Shown: positions 17,636-27,388, counted from the stretch's first letter. The stretch is 64,000 bases of DNA from [Clostridium] methylpentosum DSM 5476 (GCA_000158655.1 EQ973344.1:412193-476192), one strand, 5' to 3'. A program made the numbers and translations. The notes: generated from the sequence alone by a model not told the origin.

Positions 17636-18109
17636 GTGAAAATACAAGAGGTATCCAGCAATCGACAAGAGTTGATTGGTAAGCTGAGCGAGGTGTGGGA
17701 AAAATCCGTACGTGCCACGCACCTGTTTTTATCCGAAGAATATAGAAAACAGATTGCAGCCACACTGCCGGAGGCTCTCTGCAGCGTCTCCCATCTGGTG
17801 GTTGCGATAAATGAGTTAGAAGATCCGGTTGCCTTTATGGGCATTGAAGGAGATCGGCTGGAAATGCTCTTTTTGTCCCCAGAAGAACGGGGAAAGGGAT
17901 TGGGGAGACAATTGCTTGAGCTTGGCATTCAGTCCTATTCTGTCAAAGTGCTGACTGTCAATGAGCAAAACCCTCAGGCAAGAGGATTTTATGAGCATAT
18001 GGGATTTGAGGCGTATCAACGCAGGGACACGGATGAGCAGGGAAACCCGTTTCCCATTCTATTTATGAGAATAGCAGAGCCTGTAGGAGGAACTGACCAG
18101 TTGAATTGA
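17636..18109 (+). CDS. GNAT family N-acetyltransferase
   Basis: 157 residues from a GTG start with AGGAGG 6 bases upstream. N-terminal WEKSVRATHLFLSEE and then MLFLSPEERGKGLGRQLLELG (coenzyme A loop, residues about 77-97), VNEQNPQARGFYEHMGF (motif B). Resembles YjaB/YiaC-type acetyltransferases, for which substrates are mostly unknown. Confidence 0.85.
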   Translation: MKIQEVSSNRQELIGKLSEVWEKSVRATHLFLSEEYRKQIAATLPEALCSVSHLVVAINELEDPVAFMGIEGDRLEMLFLSPEERGKGLGRQLLELGIQSYSVKVLTVNEQNPQARGFYEHMGFEAYQRRDTDEQGNPFPILFMRIAEPVGGTDQLN

Positions 18110-18410
18110 CGAAAGACAACTCGGTAAACAGCTGAGGATGCGACTGGAGAAGTGCTGCATTTTCTTTTTCTACACCTCTCTGACTGGACAAAACAATTCG
18201 TTCAAAATTCAGTTGTATAGGCACTTTTTCAAGAAAAATTTGTCATCAGGCAGCAGCTTACAACACATGCTCTCTAAGATGCATCCGCTGCCTTGCCTGC
18301 TGTTTAGGGAACAGGCCCTCTCCTTAAAATTGGGGTGCTGCGCCTAGAATCCTTTGTTTCCGAAATCTGATTTGAAAATCCAGCATCTGTCGTATCAACA
18401 CCTGCTGGAT
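18110..18410. other. Intergenic, no gene seen
   Basis: 300 bases between the GNAT gene and the prophage remnant; no coding or RNA signal found. Confidence 0.4.
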
Positions 18411-18451
18411 GCATCACAAAAGGCCGCGAAATTCGCGGCCTTTTGTGATGC
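18411..18451. terminator. Perfect 41-bp palindromic terminator of the lysozyme gene
   Basis: GCATCACAAAAGGCCGCGAA followed by its near-complete complement. The T-rich arm after the GC core gives an intrinsic terminator in both directions. It overlaps the last part of the frameshifted LysM sequence. Confidence 0.7.
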
Positions 18452-18482
18452 AATTGTAATTCTATTCTCCGGATGAATGAGG

Positions 18483-19484
18483 TCAGAGTCTGAAATCCCG
18501 TTGCGCTGCGCGGGTTTCTGCCAGGTTGTCCCGTGGCATGTCGCAGGTGTCTCCTGACCGGACAACATACACTGCCTCTCCCGAGTCCCTCGGTTTCTGT
18601 GAATCTTCTGTTCCGATCTCTGCGTACCCGCGAATGTCCCCATCGTTGCACCGGCCGAGAGAACCGCCGCTCAGCAGATAGGGATTGCGCGCGCTGGGGA
18701 TCACCCTTGTGATGGTCCCAACCTTCCACTCCGAGGGCACGGTCGCCTTGTTGGAATCGGTCTCGGTCGAGGACTCGTAATAGCTCGACACCGTCACCGT
18801 ATCCCCCACCTGGTAGGCGGTGGGAGATTCCTCCGGCGCTGGGGCTTGCGGCGCGGACTGCTCTGGGGCGAACCCATTGAGCCCCTGCTCCCGGATGAGG
18901 GCGGGATAGTCCCGATAGGCCCAGTCGAGGTCACAGTTCCCGGAAATTCCGGCGATCTGTTCCCGGCTGGAACACTGCCAGATGCCGTGCTCTTTGTCGT
19001 AATCGGTGACCGCCGCGTAGTGTGCAAGCCAGATGTCCCACCGCTTGATGCGGTCGTAAATCAGCTTGTGCTGGACCCAGTACTTGTTGGCATACACCAT
19101 GGTGTAGTACCCCGCGGCTTCGACGATTCCGCAGAAGGTCTCGACAATCTGGGTGAGCGTCTCGCTCGAAAGCCCCTCCTGCGATCCGTCCTCGATGTCA
19201 AAGGCGACCGGGTAGTCGAGGGAATAGGGGGCGATCCAACTCAGAAACAGCTCGGCCTCCCGGCGGGCGTCCTCCACCGATTGCGCATAGCTGTAGTGGT
19301 ACGCCCCCACATGCACCCCCGCGGCCTGCGCGCCCTGCACATTCTGGTCAAAATACGGGTCTTTCTGGTGTTCATACATCCCGTAGCCCGCGCGGACCAT
19401 CGCAAATTCCACCCCGTCGGCCCGAACCGCCGGCCAGTCAATCTGACCTTGGTATTTGGATACGTCAATTCCTTTGATCGGCAT
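18483..19484 (-). CDS. GH25 lysozyme (prophage endolysin) with a frameshifted C-terminal LysM
   Basis: 333 residues, GGAGGAGAAAA before the ATG. Residues 4-190 are a GH25 muramidase: KGIDVSKYQGQIDW, FAMVRAGYG, AYHYSYAQS, YPVAFDIED with the catalytic acid, DIWLAHYA. An SH3-like domain follows (VGDTVTVSSYYESS, GTITRVIPSARNPYLLSGG). It then starts a LysM (YVVRSGDT) but diverges into a different tail. The rest of the LysM (TTWQKPAQRNGISDSDLIHP, ENRITI) is readable in another frame down to about 18452, so one indel has truncated the wall-binding domain. Would cut peptidoglycan during lysis; adjacent holin supports this. Confidence 0.88.
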   Translation of the reverse strand: MPIKGIDVSKYQGQIDWPAVRADGVEFAMVRAGYGMYEHQKDPYFDQNVQGAQAAGVHVGAYHYSYAQSVEDARREAELFLSWIAPYSLDYPVAFDIEDGSQEGLSSETLTQIVETFCGIVEAAGYYTMVYANKYWVQHKLIYDRIKRWDIWLAHYAAVTDYDKEHGIWQCSSREQIAGISGNCDLDWAYRDYPALIREQGLNGFAPEQSAPQAPAPEESPTAYQVGDTVTVSSYYESSTETDSNKATVPSEWKVGTITRVIPSARNPYLLSGGSLGRCNDGDIRGYAEIGTEDSQKPRDSGEAVYVVRSGDTCDMPRDNLAETRAAQRDFRL

Positions 19485-19612
19485 TTTTCTCCTCCTTTTG
19501 TATCTACTGAAAGACGATCACACCATCCCAAAAGGGAGGTATCCTCCCGATTCAGTGTGATAGCATCAATCATCTTTTCTTTTGACTGATCCCCCTCATC
19601 CTTGTATATTGT

Positions 19613-19655
19613 GAACGGAAGGGCGCCCCGCCTCAAGAGCAGGCGCCCTTCCGTT
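19613..19655 (-). other. Hairpin between lysozyme and holin
   Basis: AACGGAAGGGCGCC pairs with its complement around a 15-base loop. There is no T-run, so it may be an mRNA structure separating the two genes rather than a terminator. Confidence 0.45.
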
Positions 19656-19691
19656 GCAGCGTCCTATGTATTCTGATGACGAGTCGTCCTG

Positions 19692-20096
19692 TTATTTCTC
19701 GGATTTATCTCGCAGTTGCAGGAACACCCTTTTCAAAGCGCTGGGAATGGGGACGAAGACCGCCGCGTTTTCAAGCAGGCTAAGCCCCTCATTGGCAATG
19801 AAAAAGACCAGCACGATCTCCCGCAGAGGAAGTGAGCCGCTCAACAACAGTTGAAGTGTATTGGCAGCGGCAACGAGGATAAACAGCACAACTTTTTTGA
19901 CAATTCCCTGAAAGCCGATTTTACTCGAGAGTTCTTTTTGGCAGACGGCTTTCGCGAGCCCGGTGATGTAGTCGAGCACGACAAGGGTGATGAGAGCTGC
20001 GAGCAGCCCGTCCCAGCCGCCCATCAGGCCGGCGAGGATGCCCCCCGCGGCTCCGGAAAGGACGCTGATGCTATTAAAAAGTTTTTCAAAATTCAT
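19692..20096 (-). CDS. Phage holin (Cph1/BlyA, toxin-secretion/lysis type)
   Basis: 134 residues with three to four hydrophobic segments. LVVLDYITGLAKAV near residue 38-51 and KKELSSKIGFQGI-like KELSSKIGFQGIVKKVVLF are the family signature, followed by IVLVFFIANEGLSLLENAA. Forms membrane holes that let the endolysin reach peptidoglycan. Part of the reversed prophage remnant, upstream of the GH25 gene on the same strand. Confidence 0.88.
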   Translation of the reverse strand: MNFEKLFNSISVLSGAAGGILAGLMGGWDGLLAALITLVVLDYITGLAKAVCQKELSSKIGFQGIVKKVVLFILVAAANTLQLLLSGSLPLREIVLVFFIANEGLSLLENAAVFVPIPSALKRVFLQLRDKSEK

Positions 20097-20208
20097 AATG
20101 GTTCGTCCTAATCAAAATTCAAAACCTCCAAAGACCGTCCAGTACACAGTGAGACTTGTAATATAAACTCCATAATACGATTCCCAATCAAAAGAATTCT
20201 CTCCAAAT

Positions 20209-21114
20209 TCAACAAATCCTTCTGATAGACTGATTTCCCCCTGTGTACTCTAGAATATAGCTCGTAATATTGGATGAGAGGTCTGGCTTATTGATAACCG
20301 CATTAAAGATTGGCATGTGGAGTTCTGAAGCAACCGCATACGAGATCGCAGCCATGGGACGGAAAGAAAAATCAAGAATGTTTAATCTCGTAGAATAAAA
20401 GTTCTCTTGGCCCCATGCCACTTGGATTCCGGCTCCGCCCTCTGCAACGAGGGTTCCAATTACACTGAAAATATCGACGCCGCTTTTGATGTTTCCCGGA
20501 TTTAAATCTGTATTGCCGTAGACAGTGACGCTGGAAATGGATTTTCCGGTGTTGGGCCGAATAACCTGCTGGGCAGCCGACGGGGTGACATAACACGGTT
20601 TCCCAGGCAGCGCGGGGGACACGGAACCGGAGACACCGAAAATGCTCGAGCCAGCTTTGATGTTGACTGCGGTGAGGTTTGCGTCCCCCTTGACAGCGAC
20701 CCAAGAGAGGGTGTAACCGGAGTCCGGGGTAATAATTTTGTTAGCAGCCCTCGGAGTGGCAGGCTTGGATTGCGTGGGGGACCTGCCCTCGTGAGTTCCG
20801 GTAATGCCGAAGATATTCACGCCTGACTTGATGTTCCCCGCAGTCAGATCGCTGTCCCCTGCAATTGTGAACTCGGAGAACACCTTGCCCGCGGGCGGCC
20901 TGACAATATCTCCTGCCGCAGTGGGGGGAAGGATCCTGTCACCTCCATCTTAGCGGGGCTGCGCGGTACTGGTGGTGAGTCCGGCGAAGGTGAGCGCTTT
21001 TTTCCCTGCGCGATGTCTCCAGCAATCGCTGTCGTCTGCGTCAATGCTTGGTCCATTTTAGCAATGGATTCGTCGATCTGAGCGCCCGGTGTAATTCAAA
21101 TTGTAATTGCCCAT
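20209..21114 (-). pseudogene. Phage tail-fibre-like gene, frameshifted
   Basis: The start MGNYNLNYTG at 21114 (AGGAGAT upstream) is in a different frame from AQIDESIAKMDQALTQT, which differs again from ALTFAGLTTSTAQPR, then a stop, then a 224-residue open part. That part has repeats of about 45 residues built on (D/N)LTAGNIKSGVNIFGITG, as in siphophage tail fibres. At least two indels and a stop separate the pieces, so it is broken, although the last 224 residues are open. Confidence 0.7.
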
Positions 21115-21132
21115 AGAATATCTCCTGTTGTT

Positions 21133-21249
21133 TTAAGAAAGCCCAAACGCTGCACGAAAGGCGGTGATGGTACGGTTGATTTCCCCTCTGGAGGGTGTTG
21201 CGAAGAACCAGGCTTGTTTGGATTTCCACTGCGTGAGCAATTGAATCAT
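21133..21249 (-). CDS. Small prophage protein
   Basis: 38 residues (MIQLLTQWKSKQAWFF then ATPSRGEINRTITAFRAAFG), with AGAGAGG before the ATG. It ends 18 bases before the tail-fibre remnant start. Short genes of this kind occur between tail genes; I do not know its role. It appears intact. Confidence 0.5.
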   Translation of the reverse strand: MIQLLTQWKSKQAWFFATPSRGEINRTITAFRAAFGLS

Positions 21250-21288
21250 CCTCTCTGATTGCTTAATCTGATCAAGAAAACGAAAACT

Positions 21289-22331
21289 TTATTCATAGAT
21301 TTCTGCGTCAAGTTCCAGCTCATCAAAAGAAATGAGGCCGTCGTTTCAAAGCCCTGCTATCCGGTATCTGATGCGCTGTGGCTCGGTTTTAACCAAATTA
21401 CATGGTTCGGAGCTTTCGATCGTATTAGAAGTGGATTCTCTTAACACCTCGATAGAACCCTGATGCAACAGAATGGGCCCTGTTCTCATTTTCGAGTCCA
21501 GATTTATGGCAAAACGCCGCTAATTCCATCAAAATACTGCTGATGGATGGTATAGTCTCCCAGATAGCGGTAGTAATAAATGCAGGCCGCGTATTCTACT
21601 GCAAACGGACGGGCTCGGTAGGGGGAAAGAAATAGCTTTGCTTGTTCCATCGTTGTGCCCTCAGATACCATCCCTGCTTTGACATAATCAACTTTGATGG
21701 TTTTGTTTGCAGGAATCTGAATGGTCAGAGTGATCACCTGATGGGAAGTCTGGCTGGGATATTGCTGACCAGGTAGGATATACTGCTGTCAACGCTGTGC
21801 ATCACACCAAGGCGTTTGCCGCGAATAGAAAACAGATCGGCGTCCTCCATAAAGTACTTGAAGGTACAGGTGTGACTGACAGAGAGTAAATTTTTAATTT
21901 TCAACCCTCCTTGATCCTGACAGATCACCGAGAGATAGGCGTTGTTGAAGGAATTGCACCAAACTATCCAGAGGTCTGCGGTGTAGCGGCCCTTTGGGCA
22001 GATTCCATCAATAATAGACGACCGCGCCAATTTTACAGGATCAAAGGATGTCCGTCCTGTTTCCCATTGTACTCTGGGTCCCCTGTCCAGGCGCCTTCCC
22101 AGGCAAACTACTCGCCGCCTGGATAGATTCCAACCCATTTTTCAAAGCGCAGAGGACGTCAAATCCATCCTGTTTGTCCTGTGACTTGCAGCAAAAGGTG
22201 AGCAGCCAGGCTCGGCGCACTCTGAGGTCGTAATACATCATCTCAATTTGCGCAGGGCCGAGCTGAAAGGCCAGACTGCCTCCGTCCCATTGTGCAGAAC
22301 CAGGGAAGTTCGAAGCTGTTGACCGTCTCAA
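21289..22331 (-). pseudogene. Fragmented phage tail/baseplate gene
   Basis: Several frames carry consecutive protein-like pieces: WVGIYPGGE, FAWEGAWTGDPEY and YTADLWIVWCNSFNNAYLSV, KIKNLLSVSHTCTFKYFMED, then a 77-residue open part (ITLTIQIPANKTIKVDYVKAG at 21504-21737), and an end piece NDGLISFDELELDAEIYE. No single frame joins them. The pieces look like the C-terminal half of a tail or baseplate protein in decay. Assignment rests on context more than sequence. Confidence 0.5.
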
Positions 22332-22391
22332 GGACAGTTTGTATACATTCAGTCTGCAGCCGCATGGGAAACTACTTCCAATCTTGGTTGT

Positions 22392-22727
22392 TTACGCAAG
22401 TCCCACCTCATGGCGATGGGGAATTGCGCTCTTTGCATAGAGAATGTCGACTGACTGCACTGTGTAGGCCCGCCCGCCAAAGACGATGCGCTGGCCCTCT
22501 TCAAATCTGATTCTGTAGGGGCGTGAAGTGCGGCAGTCGTAAAAGAGGGTGGCGCTGAGCTGAACACGACAGCTCTGGCTGTCGGTCGAAACAGCGTGAA
22601 AGGGATCAATCTTGACGTTTGTCAGGGGAATGGGGGCGGAGTAGCTGGGCTTCTGCCACCCATCCACCTCAGTTTGTTCTTGCAGAGTCGCCTCGTGGAG
22701 AAGCATTCCCTTTGAAATTGGAATCAT
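22392..22727 (-). CDS. Phage minor capsid protein (Minor_capsid_1-like)
   Basis: 111 residues. IPISKGMLLHEATLQ at the start, TNVKIDPFHAV, LSATLFYDCRTSRPYRIRF, EEGQRIVFGGRAYTVQSVDILY and the terminal HRHEVGLA match the small minor capsid/head-completion family of Lactococcus- and clostridial-type siphophages. Intact, between a decayed portal gene upstream and decayed tail genes downstream, so most of the head module is deleted. Confidence 0.75.
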   Translation of the reverse strand: MIPISKGMLLHEATLQEQTEVDGWQKPSYSAPIPLTNVKIDPFHAVSTDSQSCRVQLSATLFYDCRTSRPYRIRFEEGQRIVFGGRAYTVQSVDILYAKSAIPHRHEVGLA

Positions 22728-22839
22728 GTTGTTTCCACCCCGTGTAGAGGTATCCCTCGGCGAGCGGTGAAAAATACTCTGCTAAACCCGCTGTGTAACT
22801 GAATTTTCCCAGTGCCGCCTCTGCGATCAGAGGGGTGCA

Positions 22840-24236
22840 GAGCGATTGGGAGCCGCCTTTGAGGTCGAGCCACTATGTTTGAGCGCAGCAAGCGCGTTTG
22901 AACAGCAGAAGTTGTTGTTCCAAAAGGAGAACACCCTTTGGTCAATCATGCCGCAGGCGCGACAAGCGAGCTTCTCAAAATCAATGAGCAGATCTCCCCC
23001 TACAAAGATAAGGTAGCCGCTCGATGTGATGCAATATGCACCCGCCCTTTCTACCGCTTGTGCGGTAACCTTTTCAAGCTCTTTCTTTGACGCTGTGTCC
23101 GAACAGCCCAACAGATCCGAGAGGGCCGATACCTTAAAGCGAAGCCCGTCTCGCGCAAGCGCGGCATTTGCCGCAATCCGTTCGGAAAAAGGGAGAGAGT
23201 CAAATAGGATGTCCACCCGTTTCGGTTCCAACTGGCCGAGCAGTCGTGCAGTCGACACAACCATTTCGGTAAGCATCTCCGCAAAACGGGTGCGGTATGT
23301 ACGCAGCAAAGCCAGCTCTCCGGCAGGTGTTTTCCCGAGGCCGCAGGCGATGCGCAGAAATTCTGTGGCCGCAGCAAGTGCCGCGCTGTGTTCCTCCGCG
23401 CGAAGTGGCGTTGAGAGATCGGCTGGGAAAGTCGTATCCTTTCCCGGAGGGGAGCAAAAGACGATGTCGATTGTGTCAAACACCGGTTTCCCCTGCTCGT
23501 CCTGCTCTGTCATGTAGGGAGGGAGCAGCAGGCGTTTGCGCCCAAGGGTAAATTCTGCTGCAAGGCTGCGCTGAATCTGCTCCACCGCTTCGAGGGAAGA
23601 GACTGTCCCTACGTAAACCGACGCGCCGAGTGGATATCCACCCGTATAGCCGAACGGCAAGAAGAAGTAGAGGGGGCTGTAGACCCGATCGCAATCACCT
23701 TTTCAAACCCGAGCTGATCGACCGGGAGCTCATCTCCTGTCTCTTCGTCAAACAGGGTGCTTTCGATGGAGAAACTGGCGCTGCCCGGCAGATGAAGCTG
23801 GAGCAGCGTGTAATTCTTTCCTTTACGGGTTGTGGGGAAGGCAAAGGCGCAGGAAGTTATTTTTCCATCCGACCAAGCGAGCGGATAGATCCTGCCTGCA
23901 CCCACGACGTTTACCGATTCGTTGTTTTCTCCCGATGGACAGAGAGCGACCGCGCCGCCGCCCGAGGCAAACGCCTCCTCGGCCAGAGAAAACAGTATGC
24001 CGTTCAACCCGCTCTGTCGGAACTAGTTGTCAAACATCTGTTGGAACGCCTCAGTTTGCACTGTCACCCCATTTCCGAGCAGCGCACTCACCCATTCTGC
24101 ACAGATGGTTTTTGCCATACTCGGCTGGGAATCCAATCTGTCGCAATCCCAATCGAGCCGTTTGTCAACGCGGCTGTGCGGTAGGGATGGTCAGCGCACG
24201 GATAGCCTTTTTGTCTTAAAAATTCCGTACTGTTGA
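22840..24236 (-). pseudogene. Phage portal protein (SPP1 gp6-like), multiply frameshifted
   Basis: Pieces in order: EFLRQKGYPCADHPYRTA (start), MAKTICAEWVSALLGNGVTV, a TAG stop, then NGILFSLAEEAFASGGGAVAL with RIYPLAWSDGKITSCAFAF, then, after a frame change near 23650, a 277-residue open stretch (FGYTGGYPLGASVYVGTVSS, a LAAEFTLGRKRLLLP region, and KELEKVTAQAVERAG). The order and motifs are those of an SPP1-type portal. Lost frames and an internal stop make it non-functional. Confidence 0.65.
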
Positions 24237-24239
24237 TGT

Positions 24240-24611
24240 GAAATCACCTCACTGCAATTGAGCCGACGGAAGCTCCAAAGGCCCCAAAATATCGCTGTAC
24301 CTCCCGGTCAGCTTACAGCTGTCATGCGATCAACAACACAGGCCGTCGGAATTCCCGACAGATTCTCAGGTTAAATGGCTCTGGTTGTTGATCTGCCTTG
24401 ATTTTATCTTCTTTCGACGTCCTTGCGTTCCTCTTCCTCATTTCATTTTCAAGAGGTAGAATCGCAGTTCGTTTTCCCTTCAGAGAACCCTTTTTTACAT
24501 ACAGCAGGCGTTTTTCCTAAATTAGAAACAGTGATCTTGGTTATTTTATCAATAGCAGAGAAACACGCTCTCATTCGTTGACTATCCAAGGAAATAGGAT
24601 TAGAATAAACT
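24240..24611. other. Intergenic, prophage left boundary region
   Basis: About 370 bases between the portal remnant and the MarR operator. No gene or attachment repeat was recognised. Confidence 0.35.
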
Positions 24612-24627
24612 AGTTGGATATTCAACT
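24612..24627. promoter_or_regulatory. Probable MarR operator
   Basis: AGTTGGATATTCAACT, a near-perfect inverted repeat of the MarR type (AGTTG-N6-CAACT), sits 24 bases before the MarR start, fitting autorepression of the regulator-transporter operon. Confidence 0.6.
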
Positions 24628-24651
24628 TTTAGAATCGACGGAGGCATACAC

Positions 24652-25149
24652 ATGGAGCAGCAGCGTTTTCTCACCCGCTATATTTCTGTCCTCTACCGCC
24701 AGGGCAACCGGTATTACGACAAGACCCTCGCCCGTTTTGGCATCGGCTGTGGCCAGCAATTCTTCCTCATGCGCATTGCTGAAAATGAGGGAATCAGCAT
24801 GTACGATCTCGCCCATCTCGGCCACTTTGACAAAGGAACCGTCACCAAGGCGGTGCAGAAACTCGAAGAACAGGGATATCTGCAGATTGTTGTTGATCCG
24901 GAAGACCGCCGAATCCGCCGCCTATATACCACGGAATCGGCAAAGGAGGTCATCGAGGGAATCTGCATCTCACGAGAGGACTGGCATGACATCCTCACAG
25001 CTGGTATGAGTGAGCAGGAGGCAGAGCAGACGCAACAGCTGCTCGCAAAAATGGCAGAAAACGCCTATCATTACATGAAACAGACAAATGATGCTGGGCA
25101 CTCGCTGCGCAGGACATTCAAAAACCAAACAAAGGAGTTTGATGCATAA
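24652..25149 (+). CDS. MarR family transcriptional regulator
   Basis: 165 residues behind GGAGG. Winged helix: QQFFLMRIAENEGISMYDLA, FDKGTVTKAVQKLEEQGYLQI and the wing DPEDRRIRRLYTTESAKEV. MarR proteins sense small molecules and release their operator. The stop overlaps the MATE start (TAATG), so it almost certainly controls that exporter through the inverted repeat at 24612. Confidence 0.92.
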   Translation: MEQQRFLTRYISVLYRQGNRYYDKTLARFGIGCGQQFFLMRIAENEGISMYDLAHLGHFDKGTVTKAVQKLEEQGYLQIVVDPEDRRIRRLYTTESAKEVIEGICISREDWHDILTAGMSEQEAEQTQQLLAKMAENAYHYMKQTNDAGHSLRRTFKNQTKEFDA

Positions 25150-26597
25150 TGGACAACACAGTTGCCCGCCAAACCGAGAATCCGCTCGGCAGTAAATCGA
25201 TTGGCAGCCTCTTGTTAAATTTTTCGGTTCCGGCTGTGATCTCCTGTCTGGTCAACTCGGTATACAACATCGTCGACCAGATCTTCATCGGCCAGGGGGT
25301 GGGATATCTCGGCAATGCGGCAACCACCGTCGCCTTTCCAATCATGACAATCATCATGGCCTTTGCCACCCTGATCGGCTCGGGAGGAAGCGCTTATGCC
25401 GCCATCCGGCTGGGTCAGAAAAAAGAAGAGGACGCACAACGCTCCCTCAACAACGTCTTTACCCTTTCTATCCTACTCGGATTGTGCGCTGCTGTGCTGG
25501 GATTACTGTTCCTCACTCCGATTCTACGCCTATTCGGTGCAACCGACACGGTTCTTCCCTATGCAAAGGATTACACCTCAATCATTCTGCTCGGAGTGCC
25601 GTTTAACATCATCGGCGTCTCCCTTTCCACCATGGCGCGAACCGATGGACACCCTCGGCTCTCCATGTATGGAATTCTCATCGGTGCGGTACTCAATACC
25701 ATTCTAGACCCGATCTATATCTTTGTTTTCAAGTGGGGCGTGCGGGGAGGCGCAATCGCCACAGTGACTGCCCAAATTCTCTCAGCGGCGATTCTGAGCT
25801 GGTATTTCTGGAAAAAGGGGAATATGCGCTTCTGCGTTTCTAAAATGAAACTATCCGCCCACACCTGCAAAAAAATATTTACACTTGGCATGTCCGCCGG
25901 CATTACCCAACTCGTCGCCTGCATCATGCAGGTGGTGATGAACAACTCCCTTGTCTATTATGGAAATCAAAGCGAAGTCGGCGGGGACGCTGCTCTCAGC
26001 GCAATGGGGATCGTGATGAAAATTGCGATGATCCTCGCCGCAGTCGGAATCGGCATCGGAATCGGTGCTCAGCCGATTATCGGTTACAATTACGGCGCAC
26101 AAAAACATCACCGCATCCGAAAAACCTATCTCATCGGCATCACAGCGGCTACAATTGTCATCGTACTTGGCGAGGTCATCTGTCAAGTTGCCCCCCACAT
26201 GATCCTGAAACTGTTTGGAGGAGGGGATGCCCAATTCACTTCGTTTGCTGTAAAATGCCTGCGGATTTATCTGTTCGGGGTATTTTGCGCAGGTTTTCAA
26301 ATCATATCCACCAACTACTTCCAGGCGACCAGCCAGCCAGTCAAAGCATCTGTGCTCTCCATGCTGCGACAGCTTCTGCTGCTGATTCCCCTGCTGTTAA
26401 TTCTTCCTCTTTTCTTTGGCCTGGATGGAATCTTATTTGCCGGGCCTGCTGCAGATATTGGCTCTGCGCTCATTGTGCTCGGTTTTGTCCTGCCGGAAAT
26501 GAGAAAACTGAACCGTCAGATCCGGGAAGATCAAAAAAACAAAGAGCTTGTATTCAGTTCAGCTGCACCGCTGCACGACCAGGCGATACGGATGTAG
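25149..26597 (+). CDS. MATE family efflux transporter
   Basis: 482 residues with about 12 membrane segments. LLLNFSVPAVISCLVNSVYN and DQIFIGQGVGYLGNAATTVAF at the N-terminus, and PIIGYNYGAQKHHRIRKT in the middle, are MATE signatures. Exports cationic drugs or metabolites using a sodium or proton gradient. Translationally coupled to the MarR gene. The substrate is not inferable. Confidence 0.93.
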   Translation: MDNTVARQTENPLGSKSIGSLLLNFSVPAVISCLVNSVYNIVDQIFIGQGVGYLGNAATTVAFPIMTIIMAFATLIGSGGSAYAAIRLGQKKEEDAQRSLNNVFTLSILLGLCAAVLGLLFLTPILRLFGATDTVLPYAKDYTSIILLGVPFNIIGVSLSTMARTDGHPRLSMYGILIGAVLNTILDPIYIFVFKWGVRGGAIATVTAQILSAAILSWYFWKKGNMRFCVSKMKLSAHTCKKIFTLGMSAGITQLVACIMQVVMNNSLVYYGNQSEVGGDAALSAMGIVMKIAMILAAVGIGIGIGAQPIIGYNYGAQKHHRIRKTYLIGITAATIVIVLGEVICQVAPHMILKLFGGGDAQFTSFAVKCLRIYLFGVFCAGFQIISTNYFQATSQPVKASVLSMLRQLLLLIPLLLILPLFFGLDGILFAGPAADIGSALIVLGFVLPEMRKLNRQIREDQKNKELVFSSAAPLHDQAIRM

Positions 26598-26693
26598 AGC
26601 TTTAATCCAACTTGACAGATTCCATAAATTGTGTTATAAAGTGGAGGTAGGAATCCGTATCCACCGGCAGTAAAAAGTGAAAGTAGGAATGAT

Positions 26694-27017
26694 ATGGTGG
26701 AAACTGTACATATGACAGTTCAAATCTCCGAAGAGGACAGGCGGCGGGCTGACCAGCTTTTCGCCGATTTGGGGATGACTCTCGATGAAGCGGTTGCAAT
26801 TTTTTTAAAACAGTGCCTGATGCGGGACGGCCTTCCTTTTCGGGTGCGGCGCAACGCCCCAAAAACCACTTCTGCACAGCTCACATACTCGGAGATACCA
26901 ACTGAGACAGAAGAACCCGCAGTGGTCGGGATGGACAGACTGAGCCCAAATGAAACCACTTTTTCCGATATCGATGAGTTAATTCAAAAACTCGGAATCA
27001 ATATTGAATCCCCATAA
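26694..27017 (+). CDS. RelB/DinJ-type antitoxin, no adjacent toxin
   Basis: 107 residues. VHMTVQISEEDRRRADQLFA, then LGMTLDEAVAIFLKQCLMRDGLPF, is the RelB ribbon-helix-helix signature at residues 5-50. The remaining 55 residues are polar, ending IDELIQKLGINIESP. Usually paired with a RelE-type toxin immediately downstream; here no toxin gene follows before the element boundary at 27150, so either it was lost through insertion or the gene is a solitary regulator. Confidence 0.8.
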   Translation: MVETVHMTVQISEEDRRRADQLFADLGMTLDEAVAIFLKQCLMRDGLPFRVRRNAPKTTSAQLTYSEIPTETEEPAVVGMDRLSPNETTFSDIDELIQKLGINIESP

Positions 27018-27149
27018 AGGGTGATCATTGGGACAGCCCCCTGTATTCTACTCCAATGGGAAATCCCATATATTTTGCTGTGCTCATACTAAACGCAATG
27101 TAAACGAGCAAAGACACAAAAATTAAAGCCAGCGCCTATAAGTGAAGTA
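27018..27149. other. Chromosomal flank left of the composite element
   Basis: About 130 bases with no gene, ending at the GA dinucleotide at 27150 where the element appears to start. Confidence 0.4.
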
Positions 27150-27194
27150 GATAAAGAAAGGAGACACGGTTTAGATAAACGCCGATAAGGAAGT
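27150..27194 (+). repeat. Left terminal inverted repeat of the outer composite element
   Basis: ATAAAGAAAGGAGAC (27151-27165), 19 bases, then ATAAGGAAGT (27185-27194). The identical blocks with the same 19-base spacing recur inverted at 57944-57987. A GA dinucleotide abuts both ends, as used by TnpX/TndX recombinases. Confidence 0.75.
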
Positions 27195-27236
27195 TCTAAA
27201 AACAAACTAACTTAACGACTGACAAACAGGTGCTAG

Positions 27237-27273
27237 TAGACGTATCACATTTTTAATGTGATACGTCTATTTC
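27237..27273 (+). terminator. Hairpin/terminator before the DUF4365 cassette
   Basis: TAGACGTATCACAT and its complement around five bases, then ATTTC. It lies just inside the element's left end and would stop transcription entering the cassette from the chromosome. Confidence 0.6.
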
Positions 27274-27388
27274 AGATTATATATCATGCATTACGCACTA
27301 AATTTTAAAGCTATTTGCTGATTTGTTTCTGACATTTTGTTGAGCAAATCGTCCAAATATTGTATAATAACAAAAAGGTGGTGATTTT

